Below are positions 6,789 through 15,318 of a DNA stretch of 24,635 nt, piece after piece (positions within the stretch are counted from its first letter, which is position 1; every line of letters begins with the position of its first letter). The notes beneath the pieces are model-generated. The model did no database searches. It had not been told where the DNA came from and saw only the letters and a list, made by a program, of their open reading frames with translations. Position numbers and translations under genes: made by a program. Origin of the DNA: Betaproteobacteria bacterium (GTDB lineage: Bacteria; Pseudomonadota; Gammaproteobacteria; Burkholderiales; Usitatibacteraceae); NCBI GenBank assembly GCA_025362705.1, contig JANYFH010000330.1:1-24635 (forward strand). The letters run 5' to 3'.

Positions 6789-8650
6789 TTGTTTTCCCCG
6801 CCGACACGTTTCGCTGAAACTGAATGCAATGGCGCGACATGCAGCAACTTGAGTTTTTGCGAAATTTCATCGGCAATGAAACGTGCGGTGATCGGCGTGC
6901 CATCGTAGTGCAGCACCGGCGTAAGCACTGCCGGACTGATCGCGCCCTCAGTCATAAGCAGCGTCCGTAGTTGTGCATCGCGATTCTGTTCAACCACAAA
7001 GACATCGTCGTGTGCTGCGATGAATTCCAGCACATCATCAGAAAACGGAAATGCCCGTATGCGCATGGCGTCCAGATGCAGGCCAGTCTCGCGCAGTATG
7101 TCCAGTGCCTCATGCATTGCCGGACTGGTGGAACCGTAATAGATCGCACCAAAACGCGTTGTGTGCGCCGCCGCATGAATGATCGGCTGGGGCACTTTTT
7201 CCTTGGCAGTTTCAAATTTGTGCAAAAGACGTTGCATGTTATCGACATACGCATCGCCTTCCTCGGTATAACGCGCATAACGATCACGGCTGGTTCCACG
7301 GGTGAAATAGCTGCCCTTGGTGGGGTGCGTACCGGGATAGGTGCGGAAAGGGATGCCGTCGCCATCCACATCGAGATAGCGACCGAAGTCCTTGCCCGCA
7401 TCAAGATCTTCGGCAGTCATCACCTTGCCGCGATCCATTTGCCGCTTGTCATCCCACTCGAAGGGTTTGCATAGCCGTTCGTTCATGCCAATATCGAGAT
7501 CAAGCATGACAAAAATTGGTGTCTGCAAGCGGTCGGCAAGATCAAAAGCTTCCGCGCCGAAGGTGAAACACTCGTATGGATCTTCGGGAAAAAGCAGAAC
7601 ATGCTTGGTATCGCCGTGTGACGCGTACGCGCAGCTAAGTACATCCGATTGCTGGGTGCGCGTGGGCATGCCAGTGGATGGACCAGCACGCTGAACGTCA
7701 AATATTACCGATGGAATTTCTGCAAAATAGGCGAGTCCCAAAAACTCCTGCATCAAGGAAATGCCGGGCCCGGAAGTCGCGGTGAATGCCCTTGCGCCAT
7801 TCCATGCGGCACCGATCACCATACCGATAGACGCCAACTCATCTTCCGCCTGAACGATGGCATAGCGCGCCTTGCCGTCTTCGGCAGTGCGGAATTTCTT
7901 GCAGTGCTTGGCAAACGCTTCGGCAAGCGAGGACGATGGCGTGATCGGATACCATGCTGCCACGGTGGCACCGCCATATACCGCGCCCAATGCCGCCGCA
8001 CTATTGCCTTCAACGAAAATCTGGTCGCCGACTTTGTCCGCCCGCTTCACTTTCAGACCGATGTTGCAGTCGAGATGCGTAAGCGCATAGTCGCGGCCCA
8101 TGTGCAAAGCAGCGATATTCGGCGGCAGCAATTTTTCCTTGCCCTTATATTGCTCGGCAATGAGTTGTTCGATCACTGCCACTTCCACATCGAGCAATGC
8201 TGATAGCGCACCGACGTAAATAATATTTTTGAATAGCTGGCGCTGGCGCGGATCATTGTAAGCGCTGTTTACAATCTCGGTGAGTGGAATACCGATGACG
8301 TTGATGTCAGCGCGAAATTTCGACTGCGGCATTTGCCGCGTTGAATCGTAAAACAGGTATCCACCCGGTTCGATTTCGGCAACATCCTTGTCCCAAGTCT
8401 GCGGATTCATCGCCACCATGAAATCGCAACCACCGCGCCGCGCGAGGTAACCGCTTTCGGTCACGCGAACTTCGTACCACGTCGGCAAGCCCTGGATATT
8501 GGACGGAAATATATTGCGCGGTGAAACCGGCACACCCATGCGCAGTATGGATTTCGCGAACAGGGTATTTGCAGACGCCGAACCGGAGCCGTTGACGTTT
8601 GCAAATTTGATGACGAAATCATTTACCGCTTTAATGGCGAGCTTTTTCAT
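6785..8650 (-). CDS. korA: 2-oxoacid:ferredoxin oxidoreductase, fused gamma-alpha subunit
   Basis: This 621-residue protein joins the gamma domain (about 10-200; VNGSGSASANTLFAKSIL at 19-36 and RRGGCDFMVAMN at 71-82) to the alpha domain (from about 212; VEGNSAAALGAVYGGATVAA and the signature YPITPSSS at 234-241). The gamma-alpha fusion is a common arrangement in bacterial KorA proteins. The alpha subunit completes the TPP site with the beta subunit, and the gamma domain is the CoA-associated part. It starts at ATG 8650, overlapping the stop of the upstream FAD/Fe-S gene by four bases (ATGA), and ends overlapping korB in the same way. The three genes therefore form one tightly coupled minus-strand operon. 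Confidence 0.88.
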   Translation of the reverse strand: MKKLAIKAVNDFVIKFANVNGSGSASANTLFAKSILRMGVPVSPRNIFPSNIQGLPTWYEVRVTESGYLARRGGCDFMVAMNPQTWDKDVAEIEPGGYLFYDSTRQMPQSKFRADINVIGIPLTEIVNSAYNDPRQRQLFKNIIYVGALSALLDVEVAVIEQLIAEQYKGKEKLLPPNIAALHMGRDYALTHLDCNIGLKVKRADKVGDQIFVEGNSAAALGAVYGGATVAAWYPITPSSSLAEAFAKHCKKFRTAEDGKARYAIVQAEDELASIGMVIGAAWNGARAFTATSGPGISLMQEFLGLAYFAEIPSVIFDVQRAGPSTGMPTRTQQSDVLSCAYASHGDTKHVLLFPEDPYECFTFGAEAFDLADRLQTPIFVMLDLDIGMNERLCKPFEWDDKRQMDRGKVMTAEDLDAGKDFGRYLDVDGDGIPFRTYPGTHPTKGSYFTRGTSRDRYARYTEEGDAYVDNMQRLLHKFETAKEKVPQPIIHAAAHTTRFGAIYYGSTSPAMHEALDILRETGLHLDAMRIRAFPFSDDVLEFIAAHDDVFVVEQNRDAQLRTLLMTEGAISPAVLTPVLHYDGTPITARFIADEISQKLKLLHVAPLHSVSAKRVGGENK

Positions 8651-10482
8651 TCCGCAGCCTCCGCCAATTTCTCAAATTGCGGTCGCGGACGGTTGCTTCC
8701 GGCATGTGTCATCTCGATCAACGATTTCTGCATATCCCACGCGCCAGTCGGGCAGCGTTCGGCACAGAGGCCGCAATGCAGGCAAACGTCCTCATCCTTG
8801 GCCATGATGCGACCGGTTTTCAACGCGCTGGAAACGTACAGATCCTGACCCAGATTCAGTGCTGGTGACGTCAGCCGTGCGCGTAATTCACTCTCTTCGC
8901 CGTCAGTGGTAAACGTGATGCAATCCATTGGACAGATGTCGACACAGGCATCGCATTCGATACACTGCGCGGTATTGAACACCGTTTGTACGTCGCAATT
9001 GAGGCAGCGCTGGGTTTCCTTGAAACCCAGCTTGGCATCGAATCCGAGTTCCACTTCTTCGCGGATATTTTTCAGCGCAATAGAGACGTCTTTCAACGGA
9101 ACCTTGAAGCGCAGATCACCGGATATCGCGTTGTGATAGCTCCACTCGTGAATACCCATTTTTTGGCTCAGCAGGTTCATCATCGGCGGCGGGCGAACCG
9201 CGACATCTTCAGCCTCGCAAAACTTGTCGATCGAAATTGCGGCTTCATGGCCATGAGCAACCGCCCAGATAATATTTTTCGGACCGAACGCGGCATCGCC
9301 TCCGAAAAATACCTTGGGCAGGCTCGCCTGCATCGTAGCCTTGTCGACGACCGGCATTCCCCATTTGTCGAAATCAATTCCGGCATCGCGTTCGATCCAC
9401 GGGAAGGAATTTTCCTGGCCGATGGCAACCAGTACGTCGTCGCATGGCACGTGCACCTCCGGTTTGTTCGAGGCGACCAGCGAGCGTTTCCCGTTAGCAT
9501 CATATTTCGCTTCAACGATTTCGAACGTCACCCCGGTGAGCTTGCCGTTCTCGTGCGTAAACGCCTTCGGCACATGAAAGTTGATGACGGGAATGCCTTC
9601 GTGTTGCGCGTCTTCTTTTTCCCACGGCGAGGCCTTCATTTCATCAAAGCCCGAACGCACGATAACTTTGACCTCGTCACCGCCCAGGCGCCGCGACGAG
9701 CGGCAACAATCCATGGCAGTGTTGCCACCGCCAAGCACAATCACACGCTTGCCGATTTTGTCGATGTGTCCGAACGAGACCGAAGACAACCAATCGATGC
9801 CGATATGAATATTGGCAGCAGCCTCAGTGCGCCCTGGAATATCCAGATCCCTGCCACGCGGCGCGCCAGTGCCAACAAAAACGGCGTCATATTTTTCTGC
9901 GAGGACAGTTTTCATGCTATCGATGCGCGTTCCCGCGCGGAAATCTGCACCGAGATTCAATACATAGCCAACCTCTTCATCGATCACCGATTCAGGCAGA
10001 CGAAAGCGTGGAATTTGTGTGCGTATCATGCCGCCTGCGCGCGCGTCGCCGTCATAAATCACAACCTCGTAACCAAGCGGCAGCAAATCGCGCGCAACGG
10101 TAAGCGACGCAGGTCCCGCGCCGATACAGGCGATCCGTTTGCCGTTTTTTCGCGTTGCCGGCTTTGGCAAGCGTTCGCGTATGTCTTCCTTCAGATCGGC
10201 AGCGACGCGCTTCAAGCGACAGATCGCGACCGGCTCCGGTTTGTCTCCGTTATTTTCTTCGACGCGTCCGCGCCGACACGCTGGTTCGCATGGCCGGTCG
10301 CAGGTACGTCCGAGAATCCCGGGAAATACGTTCGATTGCCAGTTCACCATGTAGGCATCGCCGTAGCGGCCGGCGGCAATCATGCGGATGTACTCTGGGA
10401 CGGGGGTGTGGGCGGGGCATGCCCATTGACAATCCACAACTTTGTGGAAGTAGTTCGGCTGACGAATATCAGTCGGTTTCAC
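8647..10482 (-). CDS. korC: FAD/NAD(P)-binding Fe-S electron-transfer subunit (GltD-like plus 2x[4Fe-4S]), partner of KorAB
   Basis: This protein of 611 residues has a GltD-like N-terminal Fe-S domain (C18, C22; C61, C65, C69 in GRTCDRPCEPACRR). An FAD loop GAGPAS follows (121-126), then an NAD(P)H loop VLGGGNTAMD (249-258) and a second FAD contact FFGGDAAFG. The C-terminal ferredoxin domain has two full motifs: C507-C510-C513-C517 (CIECDACVDICP) and C567-C570-C573-C577 (CLHCGLCAERCP). It should move electrons between the KorAB Fe-S chain and NADP(H) or ferredoxin. A similar third subunit is known from the NADP-dependent 2-oxoglutarate oxidoreductase of Azoarcus evansii. The start is a GTG: AAGGAG lies 8 nt before GTG 10482 but only 2 nt before GTG 10488, so 10482 is preferred. 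The gene symbol follows that Azoarcus naming and is less certain than the function. Confidence 0.83.
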   Translation of the reverse strand: MKPTDIRQPNYFHKVVDCQWACPAHTPVPEYIRMIAAGRYGDAYMVNWQSNVFPGILGRTCDRPCEPACRRGRVEENNGDKPEPVAICRLKRVAADLKEDIRERLPKPATRKNGKRIACIGAGPASLTVARDLLPLGYEVVIYDGDARAGGMIRTQIPRFRLPESVIDEEVGYVLNLGADFRAGTRIDSMKTVLAEKYDAVFVGTGAPRGRDLDIPGRTEAAANIHIGIDWLSSVSFGHIDKIGKRVIVLGGGNTAMDCCRSSRRLGGDEVKVIVRSGFDEMKASPWEKEDAQHEGIPVINFHVPKAFTHENGKLTGVTFEIVEAKYDANGKRSLVASNKPEVHVPCDDVLVAIGQENSFPWIERDAGIDFDKWGMPVVDKATMQASLPKVFFGGDAAFGPKNIIWAVAHGHEAAISIDKFCEAEDVAVRPPPMMNLLSQKMGIHEWSYHNAISGDLRFKVPLKDVSIALKNIREEVELGFDAKLGFKETQRCLNCDVQTVFNTAQCIECDACVDICPMDCITFTTDGEESELRARLTSPALNLGQDLYVSSALKTGRIMAKDEDVCLHCGLCAERCPTGAWDMQKSLIEMTHAGSNRPRPQFEKLAEAAE

Positions 10483-10652
10483 TGGCACTTCTCCTTATTG
10501 GCATCTGGCGTAGCTGCCCGATGCGTGTTGCGAATTTTACAGGCTGGCGGGCATCCTGCAATGCGGCGGTGCAGCATGGCTTTTCGTTGGTAGAATCCAC
10601 TCGCTACTGAACACCGTACAACTCTTTATCGAACAACAAAAAAGAACCCTAG

Positions 10653-11930
10653 TTGAAAAACATACTTGTATTATTTGATGCCGATTGGGATCAATCACAG
10701 CTGGCGAAAGCCGCTGAAGATGAGACAAATCCGCGCTATCGATTTTTCTACGAAGGCTTTGACCTTTTCAGCTTTCCCAGCAATGCGCGGCTGCTGACAT
10801 TCGATATTTTCAAATTTGTCGACAGGCTTGCAAAAAAGTATCGACATGCAAATTTGTCAGGCATCGTTTCCAGCAACGAACAGTTCGGCGCGCTCGCTGG
10901 CGCATTGCTGGCCAAGAAAATGGGCTTGCCGGGACCTGACCCCAAGGCGCTGATCGCGGCCCAGCACAAGTACGTTGCCCGGCGCATTCTTGAGCAAGCG
11001 GTGCCGGCGGCGAACGTCGCGTTTCACGCCTTCCCATATACCTTTAAATCGGCCGCTGAAATTCCACTCAAGTTCCCGTTTTACGTCAAGCCCGTGAAGG
11101 CGGCTTACTCGGTCTTGGCGCGGCGTGTAAACAGTTTTACCGAGTTGCAGCAACATATGACTTTCCATCCGTGGGAGCAGTACATCATCAAGCGGTTGGT
11201 GCGGCCGTTCAACGATGTTGTCAAAAAGCTGACCGATTTTGATGTTGATGCGCACTGGATGATTGCCGAAGAATTGATTGACGGCGAGCAGATCAATGTT
11301 GATGGCGTAGTGGTTGATGGTGAGGTTCATATTCTCGGCATTATCGATGCCGTCATGTATCCCGGCACCGATCAATTCATGCGTTTCGAATATCCCACCA
11401 GGTTGCCAGCGGCGCATGCCGCGCGCGCGCGCGACACGGCCAAACGCATTGTGCAGGCGCTTGGTCTTGACCATGGGCTGTTTAACGTAGAGATGCGTGT
11501 ATGCAGGGAAACGGGCGAATGCCGCCTGATAGAGGTCAATCCACGGATGGCGGCGCAATTCTCCGATTTGTATGAGAAGGTGGATGGCACTAATCTGCAC
11601 GATGTCGCACTCAAAATTGCCACGGGCGAAACGCCTGATCTGACGTTGGCGTGCGGCAAATACAAAGTCGCAACCAGCTTCGTGTTCCGCAAATTTGACG
11701 GTACGCCGCTGGCGAATCCTCCGGGCCATGAAAAGCTCACATGGCTGAAAGAATTCGATCCGGATGCGTTTCTGGCTATGTTTATTAAGACCGGAGGCGG
11801 CTTAAAACGGGAAATGAAATGGCTTGGCAGCCATCGTTATGCGACGTTGAATATGGGTGGTGAATCAGAGCAGCATCTCCTGGATAAATATCAAACGGTC
11901 AAGCAGACACTGGGATTTGAAACAGGTTAG
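10653..11930 (+). CDS. ATP-grasp superfamily carboxylate-amine ligase-like protein, TTG start
   Basis: This 425-residue protein has an ATP-grasp layout. A pre-ATP-grasp alpha/beta domain (1-100, MKNILVLFDADWD...) is followed by the central nucleotide-binding region with FPFYVKPVKAAYS (141-153, K146 as ATP contact) and EELIDGEQINVDGVV (206-220). The metal-binding end has FNVEMRV (277-283) and CRLIEVNPRMAAQFSDLYE (290-308). Such enzymes join a carboxylate to an amine or thiol through an acyl phosphate; neither substrate nor product can be read here. The start must be TTG 10653, because the codon just before it (10650-10652) is an in-frame TAG and the N terminus reads naturally from there. It is divergent from the korCAB operon (164-170 nt apart) and convergent with the HDAC-like gene. 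It is about 100 residues longer than D-Ala-D-Ala ligases. Confidence 0.8.
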   Translation: MKNILVLFDADWDQSQLAKAAEDETNPRYRFFYEGFDLFSFPSNARLLTFDIFKFVDRLAKKYRHANLSGIVSSNEQFGALAGALLAKKMGLPGPDPKALIAAQHKYVARRILEQAVPAANVAFHAFPYTFKSAAEIPLKFPFYVKPVKAAYSVLARRVNSFTELQQHMTFHPWEQYIIKRLVRPFNDVVKKLTDFDVDAHWMIAEELIDGEQINVDGVVVDGEVHILGIIDAVMYPGTDQFMRFEYPTRLPAAHAARARDTAKRIVQALGLDHGLFNVEMRVCRETGECRLIEVNPRMAAQFSDLYEKVDGTNLHDVALKIATGETPDLTLACGKYKVATSFVFRKFDGTPLANPPGHEKLTWLKEFDPDAFLAMFIKTGGGLKREMKWLGSHRYATLNMGGESEQHLLDKYQTVKQTLGFETG

Positions 11931-11978
11931 GCGATTGACGCGGCTTTGGGGACAAAAATGCCCTCGCGGGTGCGCCGC

Positions 11979-12914
11979 TTATGCATCCACCGCGCCCAGC
12001 AGTACACCCACATGCTCGCCTACGCTGCGCGCCAGCGCGTGTAGCGCGTAGCCGCCTTCTAATGTCGAGATGATGCGACCGCCGGAATGGCGATTGGCCA
12101 CGTCAAGAATGCGCGCGGTGAGCCAGGCGTAATCTTTTTCCACCCAGCCAAGGTTGGCCATATCATCGTCGCGGTGCGCGTCGAATCCGGCCGAGATATA
12201 AATCAGCTCGGGGCGAAACGCTTCCAGCGCAGGCAACCAGCGCTCAATGACAACCTTTCGCATCGCGTCGCCGCAGGTGTAGGGAGCCAGCGGCACATTT
12301 AACATGTTGCTGCCCTTGGGTATTTCACCCAAATACGGATACAGCGGATGCTGAAACGTCGACACCATCAGTACCTCATCGTCGCCAGCGAGAATATCTT
12401 CGCTGCCGTTGCCGTGATGCACATCGAAATCGATTAGCGCAATACGTTTAATACCATGATGCCGCTGCGCGTGCCTGATACCAACAGCAACGTTATTGAA
12501 AAAACAAAATCCCATCGCCGCGTCACGCTCAGCGTGGTGGCCGGGCGGCCTTACAGCACAGAAGGCACTGGTCACTTCGCCAGAGACCACCAGATCGGTT
12601 GCAAGCACGACGGCGCCCGCAGCGTGGCGCGCAGCGATGAGCGAAAGTGGATTCATGCGTGTATCCGGATCGACTTGAGCGTAGCCGGCTACCGGGACGA
12701 GCGCTTCGATTTCAGCGAGGTGATGCGCGGTATGCGCGCGCATCAGTTGTTCGCGCGTTACTCGCGGTGCCTGATACGTCGGCATCAGATTGAGAAATCC
12801 GTGCGAAAGCAGGTGATCGTTGATGACATCGAGCCGCGCCGGGCACTCCGGGTGATCTTCGCCCATCTCATGCCTGAGGAAAGAGGGGTGCGTGATGTAG
12901 GCAGTAGTGGACAT
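11979..12914 (-). CDS. Histone deacetylase / AcuC-like family zinc deacetylase
   Basis: This 311-residue class II HDAC-like amidohydrolase keeps all catalytic features: HPECPARL (21-28), the charge-relay pair in RPPGHHAE (122-129, H126/H127), CFFNNVAVG (137-145), the zinc ligands D164 and H166 in IDFDVHHGNG, D246 in SAGFDAH, and the catalytic Y289 in EGGY. Bacterial members deacetylate acetyl-polyamines or acetyl-lysine proteins, or act in acetoin metabolism; which applies here is open. ATG 12914 is preferred. A GTG at 12944 would add ten residues (VLASTALNIK) not typical of the family, and neither has a strong Shine-Dalgarno. It converges on the ATP-grasp gene with 48 nt between stops. A spermidine-synthase-like gene lies 3 kb away, which is a weak hint at polyamine acetylation. 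Confidence 0.88.
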   Translation of the reverse strand: MSTTAYITHPSFLRHEMGEDHPECPARLDVINDHLLSHGFLNLMPTYQAPRVTREQLMRAHTAHHLAEIEALVPVAGYAQVDPDTRMNPLSLIAARHAAGAVVLATDLVVSGEVTSAFCAVRPPGHHAERDAAMGFCFFNNVAVGIRHAQRHHGIKRIALIDFDVHHGNGSEDILAGDDEVLMVSTFQHPLYPYLGEIPKGSNMLNVPLAPYTCGDAMRKVVIERWLPALEAFRPELIYISAGFDAHRDDDMANLGWVEKDYAWLTARILDVANRHSGGRIISTLEGGYALHALARSVGEHVGVLLGAVDA

Positions 12915-13146
12915 TTTTATGTTGAGAGCGGTGGATGCTAGCACGCAGTTTACTTTTGCAGATTGTTATCGTTAGTGTGTTTGTGTTAGATCAAGCGCTG
13001 GCATGGCGTACACAGGACAAAACAAGCGCGTGAAAACCCGCCAGACCGGTTCGGTGTAAATTAGCTGGGCGCAATCGGATACGCGCAAGGCGAGTGGCAT
13101 TTCGCGGTGGCACTTTACTGTTCACCATTACCTTCAGGGGGAAAAA

Positions 13147-13704
13147 ATGAATGGAGTTTTTCAGCTTTGGTTACCGATACTGGTTACAGCGGTGTTGATT
13201 TTTGTCGCCAGCAGTCTCATTCACATGGTTTTCAAATGGCACAACAGTGATTATCGGAAACTTGCGAATGAGGACGATGTTCGGGCGGCTATTCGGGCGG
13301 GTTCGCCTCTCCCAGGACAATACGTTTTGCCGCACTGCACCGATATGAAGGATATGCAAGGCGATGCCATGCAAAAGAAATTTGTCGAAGGACCGAACGC
13401 ATTTGTGACAATCAGGAAAAATGGCCTGCCCACCATGGGAACTGCGCTGTCTCTGTGGTTCGTGTATTGCATCGTCATCGCGGCGATCGCAGGTGCAATT
13501 GCCATTCACGTTTATGGCCTGAATGCCAATCCGCATCGGGCTGGACACCTTGTTGGTTTGGTGAGTTTTCTCGCGTTTACCTGCGGCAGTATTCAAATGG
13601 GCATCTGGATGGGAAAGCCGTGGGGAAGTGTGGCAAAAGATGCTCTTGATGGGTTGATCTACGCAACGATAGGCGCATTTACGTTTATGTGGCTGTGGCC
13701 CTGA
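13147..13704 (+). CDS. Membrane protein of unknown function with four predicted TM segments
   Basis: This protein of 185 residues has hydrophobic segments at about 8-28, 99-121, 134-154 and 165-184 and a soluble loop at about 30-95 (WHNSDYRKLANEDDVRAAIR then GQYVLPHCTDMKDM). The loop holds a Cys-His pair (H63, C64). The Shine-Dalgarno AGGGGG lies 5-6 nt before the ATG, so the start is firm. I do not know a named family, though proteins of this general plan occur scattered in environmental bacteria. The gene is a single unit: 232 nt upstream is the divergent deacetylase, and 254 nt downstream is the next operon. No function is assigned. Confidence 0.75.
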   Translation: MNGVFQLWLPILVTAVLIFVASSLIHMVFKWHNSDYRKLANEDDVRAAIRAGSPLPGQYVLPHCTDMKDMQGDAMQKKFVEGPNAFVTIRKNGLPTMGTALSLWFVYCIVIAAIAGAIAIHVYGLNANPHRAGHLVGLVSFLAFTCGSIQMGIWMGKPWGSVAKDALDGLIYATIGAFTFMWLWP

Positions 13705-13879
13705 GAAATTTCGGAACTGCAAAATATGTTCTTCCCCCGGCACGGGAGAAGGACCAAGAACCAGAGTTGATGCGCAGTTCAGGCAGAAACAGGCTGTAAC
13801 GCCGCGCCAGAGCTAGAGTTTAGCTACCCGGTCTTGGTGTGGGTGTCTGAAAGTCCAAACTATGCAAACCATTTCGAGC

Positions 13880-13906
13880 TTGACATTCTTTTCGTCTTTA
13901 TATAAC
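13880..13906 (+). promoter_or_regulatory. Sigma70-like promoter of the DUF1801-ArsR operon
   Basis: TTGACA at 13880-13885 is a perfect -35 box. It is followed after 15 nt by TATAAC (13901-13906); a 17-nt spacer would use the weaker TAACTT at 13903. It sits 50-75 nt ahead of the first gene of the operon, in the only gap where a promoter is needed. Confidence 0.55.
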
Positions 13907-13921
13907 TTAATGGTTATGTAA
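13898..13921. promoter_or_regulatory. Palindromic operator candidate for the ArsR-family regulator
   Basis: TTATATAAC (13898-13906) and GTTATGTAA (13913-13921) are inverted copies at 8 of 9 positions around a 6-nt spacer TTAATG. The AT-rich half site ATAAC/GTTAT is of the kind bound by winged-helix ArsR/SmtB repressors. The site covers the -10 box, where binding would block polymerase. Autorepression by the second gene of the operon is inferred. Confidence 0.5.
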
Positions 13922-13958
13922 AGCGAGATCAAGTTCGTATTTCAAGCAAAGAAAATAT

Positions 13959-14384
13959 ATGGCTACCGCCAAGACCGCTGCAAAAAAGCCCACGCGAGAA
14001 CCGTCCAGCGCGAGCGATGTCGATGACTTTATGCGCAAACTGGATCACCCGCTAAAGGCCGAATTGACGTTGCTGCGTTCCATCATTCTTGGTGTCAATC
14101 CCGGGATAAGCGAGGAGATCAAATGGAAATCACCAAGCTTTCGCCTCAAGGATCACTTCGCAACCTTCAATATTCGCGCCGATGCGCTCTTGATCATTCT
14201 CCATCAGGGCGCCAAGACCTCGGCTGCAAAGTCGACTGGGATCAACATTGACGACCCAGGCGGACTTCTGGAATGGCTCGCGAAAGATCGCGGCGTCGTG
14301 AGGTTCAGCGACATGAAGATGATCAAAGCGAACAGGGGTGCATTCGAAAATATTTTGCGTCAATGGATTGCACAATTGCCGTGA
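13959..14384 (+). CDS. DUF1801 family protein
   Basis: This 141-residue protein fits the DUF1801 (YdhG-like) family: VDDFMRKLDHPLKAEL (21-36), then ISEEIKWKSPSFR (50-62) and a strand-rich centre DHFATFNIRADALLIILHQG. An Ala/Lys/Thr-rich head (MATAKTAAKKPTREPSS) precedes the domain and is probably disordered. The biochemical role of the family is not established. It is the first gene of a four-gene set and its TGA overlaps the regulator's ATG (TGATG at 14382-14386), which implies coupled translation. Confidence 0.85.
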   Translation: MATAKTAAKKPTREPSSASDVDDFMRKLDHPLKAELTLLRSIILGVNPGISEEIKWKSPSFRLKDHFATFNIRADALLIILHQGAKTSAAKSTGINIDDPGGLLEWLAKDRGVVRFSDMKMIKANRGAFENILRQWIAQLP

Positions 14385-14746
14385 TGACGCCCAGCCGCCT
14401 CGACGCGACATTCGCTGCACTCGCTGACCCGACACGTCGGGCAATCCTGGCACGCCTTGCTTCGGGAGAAGCGTCGGTGAACGAACTGGCCGAACCATTC
14501 TCGATGAGTCAGCCAGCGATATCGAAGCATCTCAAGGTGCTGGAACGTGCCGGTCTGATTTCGAGTGGTAGCGACGCGCAGCGGCGACCGCGAAAGCTTG
14601 AGGCCAGGCCGCTTGCAGAAGCGACCGAATGGCTGGAGAAATATCGCGAATTCTGGGAAGCATCTTTCATGCGACTCGACGATTTGCTAAACGAGTTAAA
14701 GACGACAAAACAAAAATCTGAACGCATCACCACCAAAAAGCGATAG
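14384..14746 (+). CDS. ArsR-family winged-helix transcriptional regulator (non-metal type)
   Basis: This 120-residue regulator has the ArsR winged-helix core: FAALADPTRRAILARLASGE, then the recognition helix region MSQPAISKHLKVLERAGLI and a wing (SSGSDAQRRPRKLEARPLAEA). It ends in a helix plus basic tail. The metal-sensing CxC motif in the recognition helix is absent, as in the ArsR proteins that sit beside SRPBCC/AHSA1 genes. ATG 14384 overlaps the preceding stop; GTG 14381 is directly in front and would add one residue. Longer in-frame starts at 14273 or 14363 run through the DUF1801 gene and do not give a family N terminus. It probably represses its own operon through the palindrome over the promoter (inference). 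Confidence 0.9.
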   Translation: MTPSRLDATFAALADPTRRAILARLASGEASVNELAEPFSMSQPAISKHLKVLERAGLISSGSDAQRRPRKLEARPLAEATEWLEKYREFWEASFMRLDDLLNELKTTKQKSERITTKKR

Positions 14747-14756
14747 AGGAGATCAG

Positions 14757-15260
14757 ATGTTTTATCCGGACAGTTTCAAATTGACAACGCCGAACGATCT
14801 TGAAATTCAAGTCACGCGCGATTTTGATGCGTCACGTGAATTGGTCTTCGACGCCTTCACCAAGCCGGAGTGGGTCCGCCGTTGGCTGCTTGGCCCATCG
14901 GGCTGGACCATGCCGGTGTGTGAAATTGATCTTCGTGTTGGCGGTGCTTACCGCTATGTATGGCATCGTGAGTCGGACGGCATGCAAATGGGCATGGGAG
15001 GAGAGTTTCGCGAAATTGTGTGCGCCGAGCGGCTGGTCGCCACCGAGAAATTCGATGTCTCCTGGTATCCCGGTGAAGCCATCGACACCACGACATTCAC
15101 TGAAAATCGCAGCGTCACGACAATCGTACTTACGGTACTGTACGAGTCAAAAGCTGCGCGCGATATCGCAGCGGCCTCGGGTATGGAACAAGGCATGGTG
15201 GCAGGCTACGACAGACTGGAACAACTGTTGCCCGCCATTCTCGCAGAGCGTGCGGAATGA
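14757..15260 (+). CDS. SRPBCC / AHSA1-like domain protein
   Basis: This 167-residue protein has the START/Bet v1-like AHSA1 pattern: TRDFDASRELVFDAFTKPEW (20-39), WVRRWLLGP, then DLRVGGAYRYVW (58-69) and GEFREIVCAERLVATE. The C end MEQGMVAGYDRLEQLLPAIL is the long helix that closes the hydrophobic cavity. The fold binds hydrophobic ligands; the ligand here is unknown. The gene follows the ArsR gene by 10 nt with AGAGGAGA just before its ATG. ArsR-SRPBCC pairs are widespread, and the regulator is thought to respond to a condition handled by this protein (family knowledge, not shown here). Confidence 0.88.
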   Translation: MFYPDSFKLTTPNDLEIQVTRDFDASRELVFDAFTKPEWVRRWLLGPSGWTMPVCEIDLRVGGAYRYVWHRESDGMQMGMGGEFREIVCAERLVATEKFDVSWYPGEAIDTTTFTENRSVTTIVLTVLYESKAARDIAAASGMEQGMVAGYDRLEQLLPAILAERAE

Positions 15261-15318
15261 GCGCAGAGACAGCCACGAATATCGGACGCTGTATTCCCAA
15301 AAATAGGAGATAGCCACA

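Noticed and set aside
8986..10593. A 535-codon open frame on the + strand opposite the FAD/Fe-S subunit gene
   Set aside because: It is antisense to a gene with complete cofactor motifs. Its translation has no recognisable domain and an odd Arg/His/Phe-rich make-up, as expected from the complement of a GC-biased gene.
10857..11729. A 290-codon minus-strand frame inside the ATP-grasp gene
   Set aside because: It is antisense to a gene with ATP-grasp motifs; its translation is Arg/His-rich and matches no family I know.
14273..14383. Longer start for the ArsR regulator
   Set aside because: The added residues are a shadow of DUF1801 in another frame; ATG 14384 overlaps the stop of DUF1801 and gives the family N terminus.
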